Below, in pieces: positions 36,439 through 46,170 of a stretch of 64,000 nt of DNA. Origin of the DNA: Psychrosphaera ytuae (lineage in GTDB: Bacteria; Pseudomonadota; Gammaproteobacteria; Enterobacterales; Alteromonadaceae); the NCBI RefSeq assembly GCF_017638545.1, contig NZ_CP072110.1, positions 1,798,001 to 1,862,000 on the forward strand. The letters run 5' to 3'. Every line of letters begins with the position of its first letter. Positions within the stretch are counted from its first letter, which is position 1. Both the position numbers and the translations under genes were made by a program. The notes beneath the pieces were generated by a model. It searched no databases. It was not told where the DNA came from and was given only the letters and a program-made list of their open reading frames with translations.

Positions 36439-39324
36439 TTATGGAGCTTTGATTTGTAGGTTATCAATCTGATAAACCGCACCATCGCCTGTTCCCCAAG
36501 TTGGGAAAACCATAATGATATTGATCAGTGACAGGTTTAACCCATCCGCTTCAAGCGCACTTAAGTCGAACGTGTAGTGCTGCCACTCACCTGTTTGCGG
36601 TGCAACACCTTCATTGCTCTCAGATAGCATAAGCTCTGCAAACACTTGTTGTGTGCTTTCGACTTTTAACATCCAGTCACCTGACGTATCCGTCGGCTGA
36701 GAAACCACTTTTAAATCAAACTCAAGCGTACCACCAGTAAGCATCGACGCATCATGTGTGGTCAAGGCCTTTGCACCTGCAACCGTAGGGGTACTGTTAA
36801 ACGTAAACTGTGCAACATTACCTCGGTCTGTTTCTGCAACCTCTGTATATACCGCACCACCACAGCAATCCCACAGTGACCAGTTAGCGTTAGCCGCATC
36901 AGCATAAATCATGACTTCGCCTTCTTCGGTTGGAGCAGGCTCTGGTTGTGGACCTGTTAGCTCTTTTTCCCAACGAATGTTGTCCACTTGTAGCTGAACA
37001 CCTTGTTGATCACCCCATGTTGGGTAAATAACCAAACCTGTATTCACAGAGTTCACATTTAATCCTGCATTGACTAAGTCACTCACAGGTACAGTGATTG
37101 TTTCCCAAACACCATCGCCTACAACACCAAGTACCTGGTCGCCTGTCGTACAAGGGTAAATACAGTCGATTTTAAAACTCAATCCAGAAGTGGTGTCTGC
37201 ATAGTTTGTTACTTTTACATCAAAGATCAAAGCACCTTCAGAGAAGTCAGCTAAATTAACCGGCTGAGCTGATTGTATATACAACAGACCATCGGCACCT
37301 GCAGTCCCAAATTCGACATTGATAACCATGCCACGCTCTGCGTCACCTGAGTCTACAACCGCCCATTGAACGTGATTACCAGATTCACCATCAAAGTAAT
37401 CTGCACCCGTCACTGTATCCCATGCGCCTAGACCATTGGTCCACACTTCATCATTAACGGCATCGTCAAAAACAACGATTTGCTCACCTTGAACTTCGAC
37501 TTCAGGAGGGTTGATACCACAGCCGCCTTCGTCTTTATGACCACAGGTCAAACGAACATTGTCAAACATCACGTGTGCAGCTGCACTAAACTCAGCAACA
37601 AACACATTTAACACCGAAGACGTGTTTAACGGTTGATCACCAGGCGTAGCGATTAGGTCATTGACTTTAACTGAAACACTTGTCCATTCATCTTTTGGTA
37701 AATCAGCAACGCTTAGGTTTACATAACCCAGTTTTGGCCAGCCGCTGTCCATTTTAATAGCGATAGTGCTATCTGCTGTTGTATTTGCAGAATCGATATA
37801 CAGATCAAATGTCAATTCACCGGCATGAAGCTTCCAAGGCTCATTAGAGTTACCCATTCCGAATAAATTGAATGTGCCACCATCTTCCGCACTAATAGCA
37901 ATATTGCCCATGTTAGACGTGGTTACTTCGATCACAGTGCCTCGGTCACCGCCAAGGTCTGTTTCAACCATGCTGATAGCACCTTCGTTATCCCATGCAA
38001 CACCCGCTTTTAATGCGCGTTCTGCAGTAGTGTCTTCAGACACTTGCCAGGTTAACGTTGAAGGACCGTCGACATATAGATCATACGTCTCAACAAAAAC
38101 CGCATCATTACTTGGCAAATCTAATGACGCATCTACGTTGGTCACACACCCTGTGCCATTGTCATTACCAGCGCTACATTCATAAACTCTTACGTAGTCA
38201 ACGCTTAACGTCGCTGGGAATACAGTCGCTTGGTCTGGCGCACCCGGCCAGTTACCACCAACGGCTAAATTAAGTAATAAGTGAAAGTCTTGATTAAACG
38301 GTGCTTCCGGTACAGATACATAACCGTTTTCACCGTAGAAGTAACTCCACCAAGTATCTGAAGTTACCGTAGCAAAATGGACGTCATCTACATACCAGCG
38401 GATTTCGTCTTGTTCCCACTCTATAGCATAAACGTGATAATCATCAGTAGGATTGATCGCATACTTACCACCTGCACTTTTGTTCAGTGGCCACGCCATT
38501 CCGTAGTGGATAGTACCGTGTACTTCTTGATTGTTAGTGCCGTTTGGACTGACGATTTCCATAATATCGAGCTCGCCACCGCTTGCCCATCCACCGTATT
38601 GAGAGTCAGTTGGCAACATCCAAAATGCTGACCACAAGCCTTGTCCCGCCGGCGCTTTAATACGTGCTTCAATACGACCGTACTTAATATCGACTTTGCC
38701 ATCAGAACGCATACGACCAGAGGTGTAGTTGTAACCATTACTGGCTTCTTCTTTTGCCGTGATGTTGAGATAACCATCAGCAACGGTAATATTTTCGGCT
38801 TGATACCACTCTAGCTCATTATTGCCCCATCCCGTTAAACCGTATTGAGAGCCGTCTCCGGTTTCAATGTTCCAGTTTTCAGCGTTTAGGCTTTCACCGT
38901 CAAATTCATCACTCCAAACTAGTGTCCATTCAGCTGCATCTTTTGAAAGTACAACTTTAACATCGAACATTTGAGTGGTTGTTAAGGCACCATCTGTAAC
39001 ACTAATTTCAAATCTATAATCACCCACAGCCGCAGTGCCAGGGTTAAAAATTAAGGTATTAGTCGCAGCATCAAACATCGCCCAACTCGGAAGATCAGAG
39101 ACCGAAATAGTTAGCTCATCACCCGCGTCGATATCCGATGCAGTAATGACGTAGCGACTCTCTTGTTGAGCTGTCACCGCCACTTGAGGTTGAGAAGTAA
39201 ATTCAGGGGCCGAGTTAAACTGCAATGTCTCCCTAGAATCTACGCCGTCTGAATCTCCGCACGCTGCTATTGTTAAAAGCGCGCCGGAGAGAAGTAAAGA
39301 CTTTGTTATTTTATTTTGTATCAT
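36439..39324 (-). CDS. GH16 endo-beta-1,3-glucanase lipoprotein with C-terminal beta-sandwich repeats
   Basis: 961 residues. Lipobox IAAC gives acyl-Cys22, with Gly at +2, which suits outer-membrane sorting. An Ig/cadherin-like domain (about 36-126) precedes the GH16 catalytic domain (about 133-385), whose active site reads E251-L-D253-I-M-E256 (nucleophile, Asp, acid/base), the laminarinase form. Three related beta-sandwich modules follow (about 410-600, 620-795, 800-961), each with a (D)RG-type start and a VDNIRWE- or IDNLQI-type end, resembling carbohydrate-binding or ExoP-like domains. Expected role is cutting beta-1,3-glucan at the cell surface. It has its own LacI-type operator 19-32 bases upstream. 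Confidence 0.92.
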   Translation of the reverse strand: MIQNKITKSLLLSGALLTIAACGDSDGVDSRETLQFNSAPEFTSQPQVAVTAQQESRYVITASDIDAGDELTISVSDLPSWAMFDAATNTLIFNPGTAAVGDYRFEISVTDGALTTTQMFDVKVVLSKDAAEWTLVWSDEFDGESLNAENWNIETGDGSQYGLTGWGNNELEWYQAENITVADGYLNITAKEEASNGYNYTSGRMRSDGKVDIKYGRIEARIKAPAGQGLWSAFWMLPTDSQYGGWASGGELDIMEIVSPNGTNNQEVHGTIHYGMAWPLNKSAGGKYAINPTDDYHVYAIEWEQDEIRWYVDDVHFATVTSDTWWSYFYGENGYVSVPEAPFNQDFHLLLNLAVGGNWPGAPDQATVFPATLSVDYVRVYECSAGNDNGTGCVTNVDASLDLPSNDAVFVETYDLYVDGPSTLTWQVSEDTTAERALKAGVAWDNEGAISMVETDLGGDRGTVIEVTTSNMGNIAISAEDGGTFNLFGMGNSNEPWKLHAGELTFDLYIDSANTTADSTIAIKMDSGWPKLGYVNLSVADLPKDEWTSVSVKVNDLIATPGDQPLNTSSVLNVFVAEFSAAAHVMFDNVRLTCGHKDEGGCGINPPEVEVQGEQIVVFDDAVNDEVWTNGLGAWDTVTGADYFDGESGNHVQWAVVDSGDAERGMVINVEFGTAGADGLLYIQSAQPVNLADFSEGALIFDVKVTNYADTTSGLSFKIDCIYPCTTGDQVLGVVGDGVWETITVPVSDLVNAGLNVNSVNTGLVIYPTWGDQQGVQLQVDNIRWEKELTGPQPEPAPTEEGEVMIYADAANANWSLWDCCGGAVYTEVAETDRGNVAQFTFNSTPTVAGAKALTTHDASMLTGGTLEFDLKVVSQPTDTSGDWMLKVESTQQVFAELMLSESNEGVAPQTGEWQHYTFDLSALEADGLNLSLINIIMVFPTWGTGDGAVYQIDNLQIKAP

Positions 39325-39342
39325 AGCTTTCTCTCACGATTA

Positions 39343-39356
39343 TGTAACCGCTTACA
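39343..39356. promoter_or_regulatory. LacI-type operator upstream of GH16
   Basis: TGTAACCGCTTACA, one change from the perfect palindrome TGTAAGCGCTTACA found at three other places in this locus. It lies between GH3 and GH16, 19 bases from the GH16 start codon, suggesting an internal, separately repressed promoter. Confidence 0.75.
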
Positions 39357-39400
39357 TTTGTGTTTGAACAAATGACCACAAGTGGCCTGTTGATTATGGT

Positions 39401-41938
39401 TTAATTACATTGAATTTGTTTATTGTCTGGCTGACTGCCAATCGACACCTTTGAAAAAGATACGGTAACGTCACCGCTTCCGGTCATTACAAAAGGTTCG
39501 AAAACTTTGCCATACTCTGCTTTGTTTGCTTTAAAGCAACCTAGTGAAAAGCTCACGCTTTGCCACTGCGTCGACTTAGTATCTAAGTGTTCAGCAAGAT
39601 CTACGCTGCACTCTTCTGCACAATCCATCCCAACTAACACTTGACCTTTTTTGATCGATTGCCCTAATTGAAGGTCAACGTTTAAGGTTGCCTCTTGTTC
39701 AACTAAACTCAACAAATCAGATGGAAACGCTTGCCCTATTGCGACACGACCAGGTTTGTCAGAGGTAAATTTAACAAGACGCGCGTCTTCTTGAACAAAG
39801 CGATCAGTAGTTCTGACATATACAGAGTCATTGGTGACAACACTACTGTTCATCACGGTTTGTTGGTTTGAACTACCAATAGACAGTTTAAATGGCGCGT
39901 TAACTGCGCGGTCCATTAATACCAATCGCATTTCTTCATTTGTATCTTGAGCAATAGTTTCATCTAAAACAGGTACTTGTTCTGATGATTCATATGTCAG
40001 ACCATATCCGTATGGGAACAGTGGATTATATTCCTCATCACCAAAGTTAACTGTGGCCTGGTTAGGGTCACGTGGCCAAGAAAAGGATAAACGCCCGTCA
40101 AAATTGAACTTTGCTTTACCTGCTTTATCCGCAACTAAAACATCCGCAACACCAACGCCTTCAGAACCTGGTAACCATGCAACAACAAAGGCGTCGGACG
40201 CATTAATTTCGGGATTAGTCCACAATGGACGGCCAGTGATGAATACTGAAACCACCGGAATACCTTGATCTTTTAGTTTGCGTAACAACGCCAAATCACG
40301 TTTGTTCGCACGCTGGTACTCGAGATTATCAAGGTCACCATTACCTTCTGCGTAAGGCTCTTCACCAAACACAACCACTGCGACGTCAGGTCGTTGACTA
40401 AACTCACCATCGACGTTCAGCTCAACAGAGCCACCAATCGCTTCAACTTGTTGTTTTAAACCATCATAGATTGAAGTACCACCCGGGAAGTCGTTGTTGT
40501 TGTTGCCTGTTCCCTGCCACGTAATAGTCCAACCGCCCGACTGTTTACCGATATTATGTGCAGCGTCACCGGCAACTAAAATATGTTGTTGCGGTTTAAG
40601 TGGTAACGTCTTGTTGTTATTTTTTAATAAAACAAGTGATTCTCGAACTGCTTGACGGGCAATTGCTCTGTGCTCTGGGTGACCTATTAATGACGTGTCA
40701 GCAGCGAGGGCTCGTTGTTTAGGACTTGGCTTTTCAAACAAGCCAGCGCGTACTTTTACTCGTAAAATACGTCGAACTGCATCATCAATTCGAGACATCG
40801 GAATTTCGCCCGATTTTACTTGGGCTAAAGTGTTTTTAAACAATGGTTTCCAAGATTGAGTTGGTGCCATAAAAATATCTAGACCGGCATTAATAGCCTG
40901 CGGACATGACTCATTACTACAGCCTTTGATCTGACCATGGCCATTCCAATCACCAACAACAAATCCATCAAAGCCCATAGTGTCTTTTAACACTGTGGTT
41001 AACAAATACTTGTTACCGTGAATCTTATCACCGTGCCAACTGTTGAATGACGCCATAACCGATTGTGAACCAGCCGTTAGACCACCTACATAACCCTGGG
41101 CGTGGATGTCAAACAACTCTTGCTCAGTAGAGACATTGTCACCTTGGTCGTCGCCACCTACAGTGCCACCATCACCAACAAAGTGTTTTACCGTTGATAC
41201 GACGTGCTTTTCATCGAGGAAGTTATCGCCAGGTTTACCCTGTAAACCACTTACTATTGCTGCTGAATAGGCGCGTACGATAGTTGGATCTTCAGAATAT
41301 GATTCGTAAGTGCGTCCCCATCTGTCATCGCGAACAACCGCAACAGTTGGGGCAAATACCCAGTCGATGCCTGTCGCTAACACTTCCTTTGCCGTTGCGT
41401 GTGCAATATCTTCAATTAGCTGTGGATTGTTTGCGGCACCTAAGCCGATATTGTGAGGAAATAACGTCGCACCGATTACATTATTGTGGCCATGCACCGC
41501 ATCCGTTCCCCACATAGTTGGGATCGTTGAGCCGTCTAAACTATCGTCAATAGATGCTTGATACATCTTTTCTGCTAAATCTACCCAGTCTTGAGCTGAA
41601 GCGTGCTTATTATCATTTGGAAACGCCCCACCGCCGTTTAAATACGAACCAAACCCATACTGGCGCATTTCTTCAACGGTTACATCTCGGATCTCAGGTT
41701 GAATCATCTGAGCAATCTTTTGCTCTAGAGTCATTTCAGCCAAAAGAAATTCAACTCGCTGCTCGACTTGTTCCGATGGTTTTACGGCTATATCCAATTT
41801 TGGCCATATTTTCGCAGCTTGCTGAGCGTCAGTCTGCGCTGAATCAGTACCAGCATCACTGCTGGTTTGCATGCAAGCTGTTAATAAAAGGCTCGAGACT
41901 GCTGTTAAACTTAATTTAAATACTGTTTCTCGCTTCAT
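39401..41938 (-). CDS. GH3 exo-beta-glucosidase lipoprotein (ExoP-like)
   Basis: 845 residues from ATG 41938, which has AAAGGA upstream and begins a proper lipoprotein signal (lipobox LTAC, Cys22). A longer reading from 42025 would bury this signal and overlap the transporter gene. The GH3 domain has the catalytic Asp in GFVVGDWNGH and the typical KHFVGDGGTVGGDDQG. The second GH3 domain starts near LVLLKNNNKTLPL. The C-terminal part resembles the ExoP beta-sandwich. It should release glucose from beta-1,3/1,4-gluco-oligosaccharides. It starts five bases after the transporter stop, so it is in one operon with it. Confidence 0.93.
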   Translation of the reverse strand: MKRETVFKLSLTAVSSLLLTACMQTSSDAGTDSAQTDAQQAAKIWPKLDIAVKPSEQVEQRVEFLLAEMTLEQKIAQMIQPEIRDVTVEEMRQYGFGSYLNGGGAFPNDNKHASAQDWVDLAEKMYQASIDDSLDGSTIPTMWGTDAVHGHNNVIGATLFPHNIGLGAANNPQLIEDIAHATAKEVLATGIDWVFAPTVAVVRDDRWGRTYESYSEDPTIVRAYSAAIVSGLQGKPGDNFLDEKHVVSTVKHFVGDGGTVGGDDQGDNVSTEQELFDIHAQGYVGGLTAGSQSVMASFNSWHGDKIHGNKYLLTTVLKDTMGFDGFVVGDWNGHGQIKGCSNESCPQAINAGLDIFMAPTQSWKPLFKNTLAQVKSGEIPMSRIDDAVRRILRVKVRAGLFEKPSPKQRALAADTSLIGHPEHRAIARQAVRESLVLLKNNNKTLPLKPQQHILVAGDAAHNIGKQSGGWTITWQGTGNNNNDFPGGTSIYDGLKQQVEAIGGSVELNVDGEFSQRPDVAVVVFGEEPYAEGNGDLDNLEYQRANKRDLALLRKLKDQGIPVVSVFITGRPLWTNPEINASDAFVVAWLPGSEGVGVADVLVADKAGKAKFNFDGRLSFSWPRDPNQATVNFGDEEYNPLFPYGYGLTYESSEQVPVLDETIAQDTNEEMRLVLMDRAVNAPFKLSIGSSNQQTVMNSSVVTNDSVYVRTTDRFVQEDARLVKFTSDKPGRVAIGQAFPSDLLSLVEQEATLNVDLQLGQSIKKGQVLVGMDCAEECSVDLAEHLDTKSTQWQSVSFSLGCFKANKAEYGKVFEPFVMTGSGDVTVSFSKVSIGSQPDNKQIQCN

Positions 41939-41943
41939 TACTC

Positions 41944-43221
41944 TTATCCTTTCACTGCCGACGGTTGATTCTCTAAAGACACTTTCGAACCATTCACACC
42001 GTAAAAAGCGATGTACAAATAGCAAACAATAGGCATCACAAATGACACTGTTAGACCTATGCCATCAGCAATAAGACCTTGCAATAGTGGTAACACTGCC
42101 CCACCGACAATCGCTAAACAAAGTACACCAGAGCCGTGACTTGTTACTTCCTTTAAGTTTTTAAGTGCCAATGAAAAAATCGTCGGGAACATAATTGAGT
42201 TACAAAGGCCTACTAACAACAGTGCCCACATGGCCACAGCACCGTTAGATAGCATAGTCGTTAGCAATAACACCACCGCTGCTAATGCATTAAATGCCAG
42301 TACTTTGCCCGCATCTACTTTTTGCATGATCACCGCACCAAAGAAGCGACCAACCATGGCACCGCCCCAGTAGTAGGTGATGTATTTAGCTGCTTCTGAC
42401 TCTTCAAATGACATCACTCGTTCAAGGCCAAAGTAGTTGATCATAAAGCTACCGATACTCACTTCAGCTCCGACGTACACAAAGATGCCCAAAGCTCCAA
42501 GACTCAAATGACGATGCGACAAAGCGCTTTTGTAATCTTCGATGGTACTTGAAGTCGTTTGTTGCTCGGCACTTTGAATCGTAGGCAACTTAAGAAAGGT
42601 AAAAACCAGAGCTAAAATGAGCAGCATTAGTGCCAGCAATAAATAAGGAACCTTGACTGATTCCCCCATCGCTGCACCTTCATTGACCGCAGCACCTAAA
42701 ATCAACACACCACCAAAATATGGCGCAACAGTCGTACCGAGTGAATTAAAGGCTTGTGTCATAGTCAACCGAGAAGAGGAGGTCTCAGGGCGCCCTAACA
42801 CACTGACATACGGATTTGCCGAAACCTGTAAAATTGTAATACCAGAGGCTAATACGAACAGTGCACCTAAAAATAGCGGATATGTCTTCAGTGCAGCGGC
42901 CGGATAAAACATCACACAACCCACACAAGCCACTAATAAACCGACGACAATGCCTTTTTGATAGCCCAGTTTTGCGACCAACTTGCCCGCTGGTAACGAA
43001 ACTAAAAAGTAAGCACTAAAAAAACAAAATTGAATCAACATCGCCTGAGTGAAATTGAGGTCAAACATGTTTTTTAGGTAAGGAATGAGAATGTCATTTA
43101 GGCAGGTGATAAAGCCCCACATAAAGAACAATGAAGTAAGTGACACTAACGCAAAGCCATAGTTTTGCTCACCGTTAATGTGATTCGAACTCGGGTTCAA
43201 ATCAGCTGGAGTTGAAGACAT
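41944..43221 (-). CDS. FucP/GluP-type sugar:H+ symporter (MFS)
   Basis: 425 residues with about 12 membrane helices. The N-terminal FFMWGFITCLNDILIPYLK and the AGITILQVSANPYVS-like block (here ASGITILQVSANPYVSVLG) identify the fucose/glucose/galactose symporter group. Given its operon with glucosidases, glucose is the most likely substrate. It heads the leftward arm and is divergent from the GH1 gene across 228 bases holding a LacI-type operator. Confidence 0.92.
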   Translation of the reverse strand: MSSTPADLNPSSNHINGEQNYGFALVSLTSLFFMWGFITCLNDILIPYLKNMFDLNFTQAMLIQFCFFSAYFLVSLPAGKLVAKLGYQKGIVVGLLVACVGCVMFYPAAALKTYPLFLGALFVLASGITILQVSANPYVSVLGRPETSSSRLTMTQAFNSLGTTVAPYFGGVLILGAAVNEGAAMGESVKVPYLLLALMLLILALVFTFLKLPTIQSAEQQTTSSTIEDYKSALSHRHLSLGALGIFVYVGAEVSIGSFMINYFGLERVMSFEESEAAKYITYYWGGAMVGRFFGAVIMQKVDAGKVLAFNALAAVVLLLTTMLSNGAVAMWALLLVGLCNSIMFPTIFSLALKNLKEVTSHGSGVLCLAIVGGAVLPLLQGLIADGIGLTVSFVMPIVCYLYIAFYGVNGSKVSLENQPSAVKG

Positions 43222-43330
43222 ATTTTCTGACCCTAATTAAGCCTATCGGCTCTTTTTTATTCTTTTGGCTGTCTGCTTTTTAACCCGTTTTATTGAAGCT
43301 ACTGCTAAAAAACATTTTTCAACCAAACCT

Positions 43331-43344
43331 TGTAAGCGCTTACA
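43331..43344. promoter_or_regulatory. LacI-type operator between divergent arms
   Basis: Perfect palindrome TGTAAGCGCTTACA. It overlaps the -35 element (TTGTAA, 43330-43335) of a possible rightward promoter with TAGAAT at 43354-43359. Placed between the FucP/GH3 and GH1/GPH/LacI arms, it could control both and make the regulator autoregulated. Confidence 0.85.
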
Positions 43345-43449
43345 TTTATAGCATAGAATGAACCCAGATCAATACTATTTTTAATGAGAATCCGCCCAAA
43401 ACAGGCACCAGGTCAGTGTCCAAGAGGCAACAAAAGGCTTTGTAAAACA

Positions 43450-44790
43450 ATGAAATCATTATCTTTACCTAAGGATTCAGCACTGTGGTCAAAAGCATTT
43501 ACCTTTGGTGTCGCAACGTCCTCTTTTCAAATTGAAGGCGCCGTAAACGAACGTGCCTTATCCATTTGGGATACTTTTTGTGACAAGCCAGGTGCCATTA
43601 AAGATCAATCGACGGGTGAGGTAGCGTGTGAGCATATCGAACGCTGGGCGGATGATGTTGAGTTGATCAAATCACTCAATGTAGATAGCTATCGTTTATC
43701 AATAAGCTGGCCTCGTGTCATCAATGAAAATGGCATGGTCAATCAACAAGGGCTGGCCTTTTACAGCCAATTGATTAAAGCGCTTAAAGAAACAGGTATT
43801 GATGTTTTTGTGACCCTATATCATTGGGATCTACCTCAATATTTAGAAGATAAAGGGGGTTGGTTAAATAGGGACACGGCTTATGAGTTTGAAAAGTACA
43901 CTCAGGTAGTCGTAGAAACCTTAAAAGAAGATGTTACCGCCTTTACCACACTCAACGAACCTTGGTGTTCTGCGTATCTAGGTTATGAAGCAGGAATTCA
44001 CGCCCCTGGTAAAACCGGCAGAGACAATGGCCTTGTCGCGGCTCATCACTTATTGCTAGCTCACGGTTTGGCAATGAGAGTACTAAACACCCAAAGTCCC
44101 AATACTGAAAATGGCATAGTCCTTAACTTCAGCCCTTGTTACCCGTTTAATGACACGAGTGAGGACAAAAAAGCATCCGTTCTCGCTGATCAATACTTTA
44201 ATCACTGGTACCTCAAACCTGTTATAGATGGTGCATACCCAGCTATATTCGAATCAGAGCTTGAAGCGACAGGCGTGGTTCAGCCCGGCGACATGGCTAT
44301 TATTCAACAGCCAATGGATTATTTGGGCGTTAATTACTACACCCGTTCTTACTTTAGTCACGATCATCAAAGCGGGTTTGTGTCTTGTCCGGCAAAGGAC
44401 GATGAACTAACAGCCATGGGTTGGGAGATCTTTCCACAAGGTCTGACCGATATTTTGATTGACTTAAATAACCAATATTCTTTACCACCAATTTATATTA
44501 CCGAAAATGGCGCAGCTATGGACGACGAGATAATCGATGGTAAAGTAGAAGATACTAAACGAGTTGCTTACTTTCAAAGCCACCTTAAAGCGGTCGATAC
44601 GGCAATGAATCAAGGTGTAGACATTAAAGGCTATTTTGCATGGAGCTTAATGGATAACTTTGAATGGGCAGAAGGATATGAAAAGCGCTTTGGTATCGTT
44701 TATGTTGATTTCGAAACACAAAAAAGAACAATAAAACAAAGTGGCCTTGCCTATAGCCAGCTATTAGCTGAGCGAAAACAACAACAATAA
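43450..44790 (+). CDS. GH1 beta-glucosidase
   Basis: 446 residues from ATG 43450, where the standard GH1 start occurs (FTFGVATSSFQIEGAV). The acid/base Glu is in TLNEPW, the nucleophile Glu in YITENGAA. No signal peptide, so it is cytoplasmic and should hydrolyse imported beta-gluco-disaccharides such as laminaribiose or cellobiose. An in-frame ATG at 43384 would add 22 residues with no family counterpart. The GPH symporter gene follows after 33 bases. Confidence 0.94.
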   Translation: MKSLSLPKDSALWSKAFTFGVATSSFQIEGAVNERALSIWDTFCDKPGAIKDQSTGEVACEHIERWADDVELIKSLNVDSYRLSISWPRVINENGMVNQQGLAFYSQLIKALKETGIDVFVTLYHWDLPQYLEDKGGWLNRDTAYEFEKYTQVVVETLKEDVTAFTTLNEPWCSAYLGYEAGIHAPGKTGRDNGLVAAHHLLLAHGLAMRVLNTQSPNTENGIVLNFSPCYPFNDTSEDKKASVLADQYFNHWYLKPVIDGAYPAIFESELEATGVVQPGDMAIIQQPMDYLGVNYYTRSYFSHDHQSGFVSCPAKDDELTAMGWEIFPQGLTDILIDLNNQYSLPPIYITENGAAMDDEIIDGKVEDTKRVAYFQSHLKAVDTAMNQGVDIKGYFAWSLMDNFEWAEGYEKRFGIVYVDFETQKRTIKQSGLAYSQLLAERKQQQ

Positions 44791-44823
44791 AATTGGCTCG
44801 GTTAATCAACAATAAGGTTCAAC

Positions 44824-46164
44824 ATGCTCAGTATAAGAGAAAAAGTCGCCTATGGATTAGGCGATACGGCGAGCAATATCATCTTTCAGACGGTGATGAT
44901 GTTTTTGTTGGTGTATTACACTGACGTCGTAGGGTTATCACCAGCCGAGACCGGCACCATGTTTCTTCTCGTTAGAGTTATTGATGCCATAACCGATCCT
45001 TTAATGGGCTCAATGGCTGATCGAACCCGCTCAAAATGGGGCCGATATCGCCCTTACCTGCTTTGGCTTGCGTTGCCCTTTGGGATCATCAGTGTTCTCG
45101 CCTTCACATCTTTTGAAGCGATGGGCGATTACAAATATGCCTACGCTTTTTTGACCTACACCATGTTAATGTTGATTTATACGGCAATTAATATTCCATA
45201 TTCAGCATTAGCTAGTGCTTTAACGGATGATCCTAAACAAAGAGTCTCTGTTCAGTCCTATCGTTTTGTATTTGGTATGTTAGGTGGACTCCTTATCGCC
45301 GCTGGTACCTTACCTCTTGTTGAATATTTTGGTGAAGGTGACAAAGCCAAAGGCTATATGCTTACAATGGCCGTCATGGGTGGTCTTGGCGTCGGACTCT
45401 TTTTACTTTGTTTTGCAGGTACAAAAGAGCGAGTGCAATATCCTAGTACCGTAAAAACTCCTTTTAAAGAAAGCCTAAAAAGCTTATTTAACAATGATCA
45501 ATGGCGAGTATTGGCCGCTGTTGGTGTCTTTTTGTTAAGTGGTCAAGTATTGAGAGCATCACTGGCGGTCTATTACGTCACCCACTATCTTCAAAGGCCT
45601 GACTTAGTCACCACTTTTATTACCTTGGGCATGATTGCGAGTATCATCGGATGTAGCTTAAGTGCAAAGTTAGCCAAGCGTATTTGCAAAGTAAAAGCCT
45701 ACATGTATTTACAACTTCTAGCCGCCGGAATTTGTGCTAGCAGTTATTTAATATCGCCATCAGAGCTCACAATTGCATTTAGCGCTTACATTTTATGGAA
45801 TTTTGTATTACAAATGGCGACCCCGTTATTGTGGGCAAAAATGGCAGACACAGCTGACTACGGTTTGTGGAAGACTCAAAATCAAATGACGGGTTTGGTA
45901 TATTCGTCAGTGGTCTTCTTTATAAAGCTCGGTGTCGCAATCGGTGGTGCACTGGCAGGATGGCTATTGGCTTTTTATGATTATCAGGCCGACCAAGTAC
46001 AATCTGTTTATACCCAACAAGGGATTCTGCTGTGCTTTAGTTTATTCCCAGCGATTGGCTCTGTTTGTGCAGCGTTTGTTATGCGCTGGTACAATCTAAC
46101 GGACGATAAAGTCGCTTTGATTCACGCCGAGTTAAAACAACAACAAGCTATCGAGGAGAGATAG
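44824..46164 (+). CDS. GPH family sugar:cation symporter
   Basis: 446 residues with about 12 membrane helices. The signature VAYGLGDTASNIIFQ, VIDAITDPLMGSMADRTRSKWGRYRPY and ADTADYGLWK blocks define the glycoside-pentoside-hexuronide family (MelB/LacS type). Between GH1 and LacI, it likely carries a beta-glucoside disaccharide into the cytoplasm for GH1. It ends seven bases before the LacI start, in the same operon. Confidence 0.93.
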   Translation: MLSIREKVAYGLGDTASNIIFQTVMMFLLVYYTDVVGLSPAETGTMFLLVRVIDAITDPLMGSMADRTRSKWGRYRPYLLWLALPFGIISVLAFTSFEAMGDYKYAYAFLTYTMLMLIYTAINIPYSALASALTDDPKQRVSVQSYRFVFGMLGGLLIAAGTLPLVEYFGEGDKAKGYMLTMAVMGGLGVGLFLLCFAGTKERVQYPSTVKTPFKESLKSLFNNDQWRVLAAVGVFLLSGQVLRASLAVYYVTHYLQRPDLVTTFITLGMIASIIGCSLSAKLAKRICKVKAYMYLQLLAAGICASSYLISPSELTIAFSAYILWNFVLQMATPLLWAKMADTADYGLWKTQNQMTGLVYSSVVFFIKLGVAIGGALAGWLLAFYDYQADQVQSVYTQQGILLCFSLFPAIGSVCAAFVMRWYNLTDDKVALIHAELKQQQAIEER

Positions 46165-46170
46165 GACGTA

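Noticed and set aside
41939..42025. Longer N-terminus for the GH3 enzyme
   Set aside because: It overlaps the transporter gene and would bury the lipoprotein signal; ATG 41938 has an AGGA site.
43384..43449. Extended N-terminus of GH1
   Set aside because: The extra 22 residues (Arg/Lys/Pro-rich) have no counterpart in GH1 enzymes, and the canonical start is at 43450.
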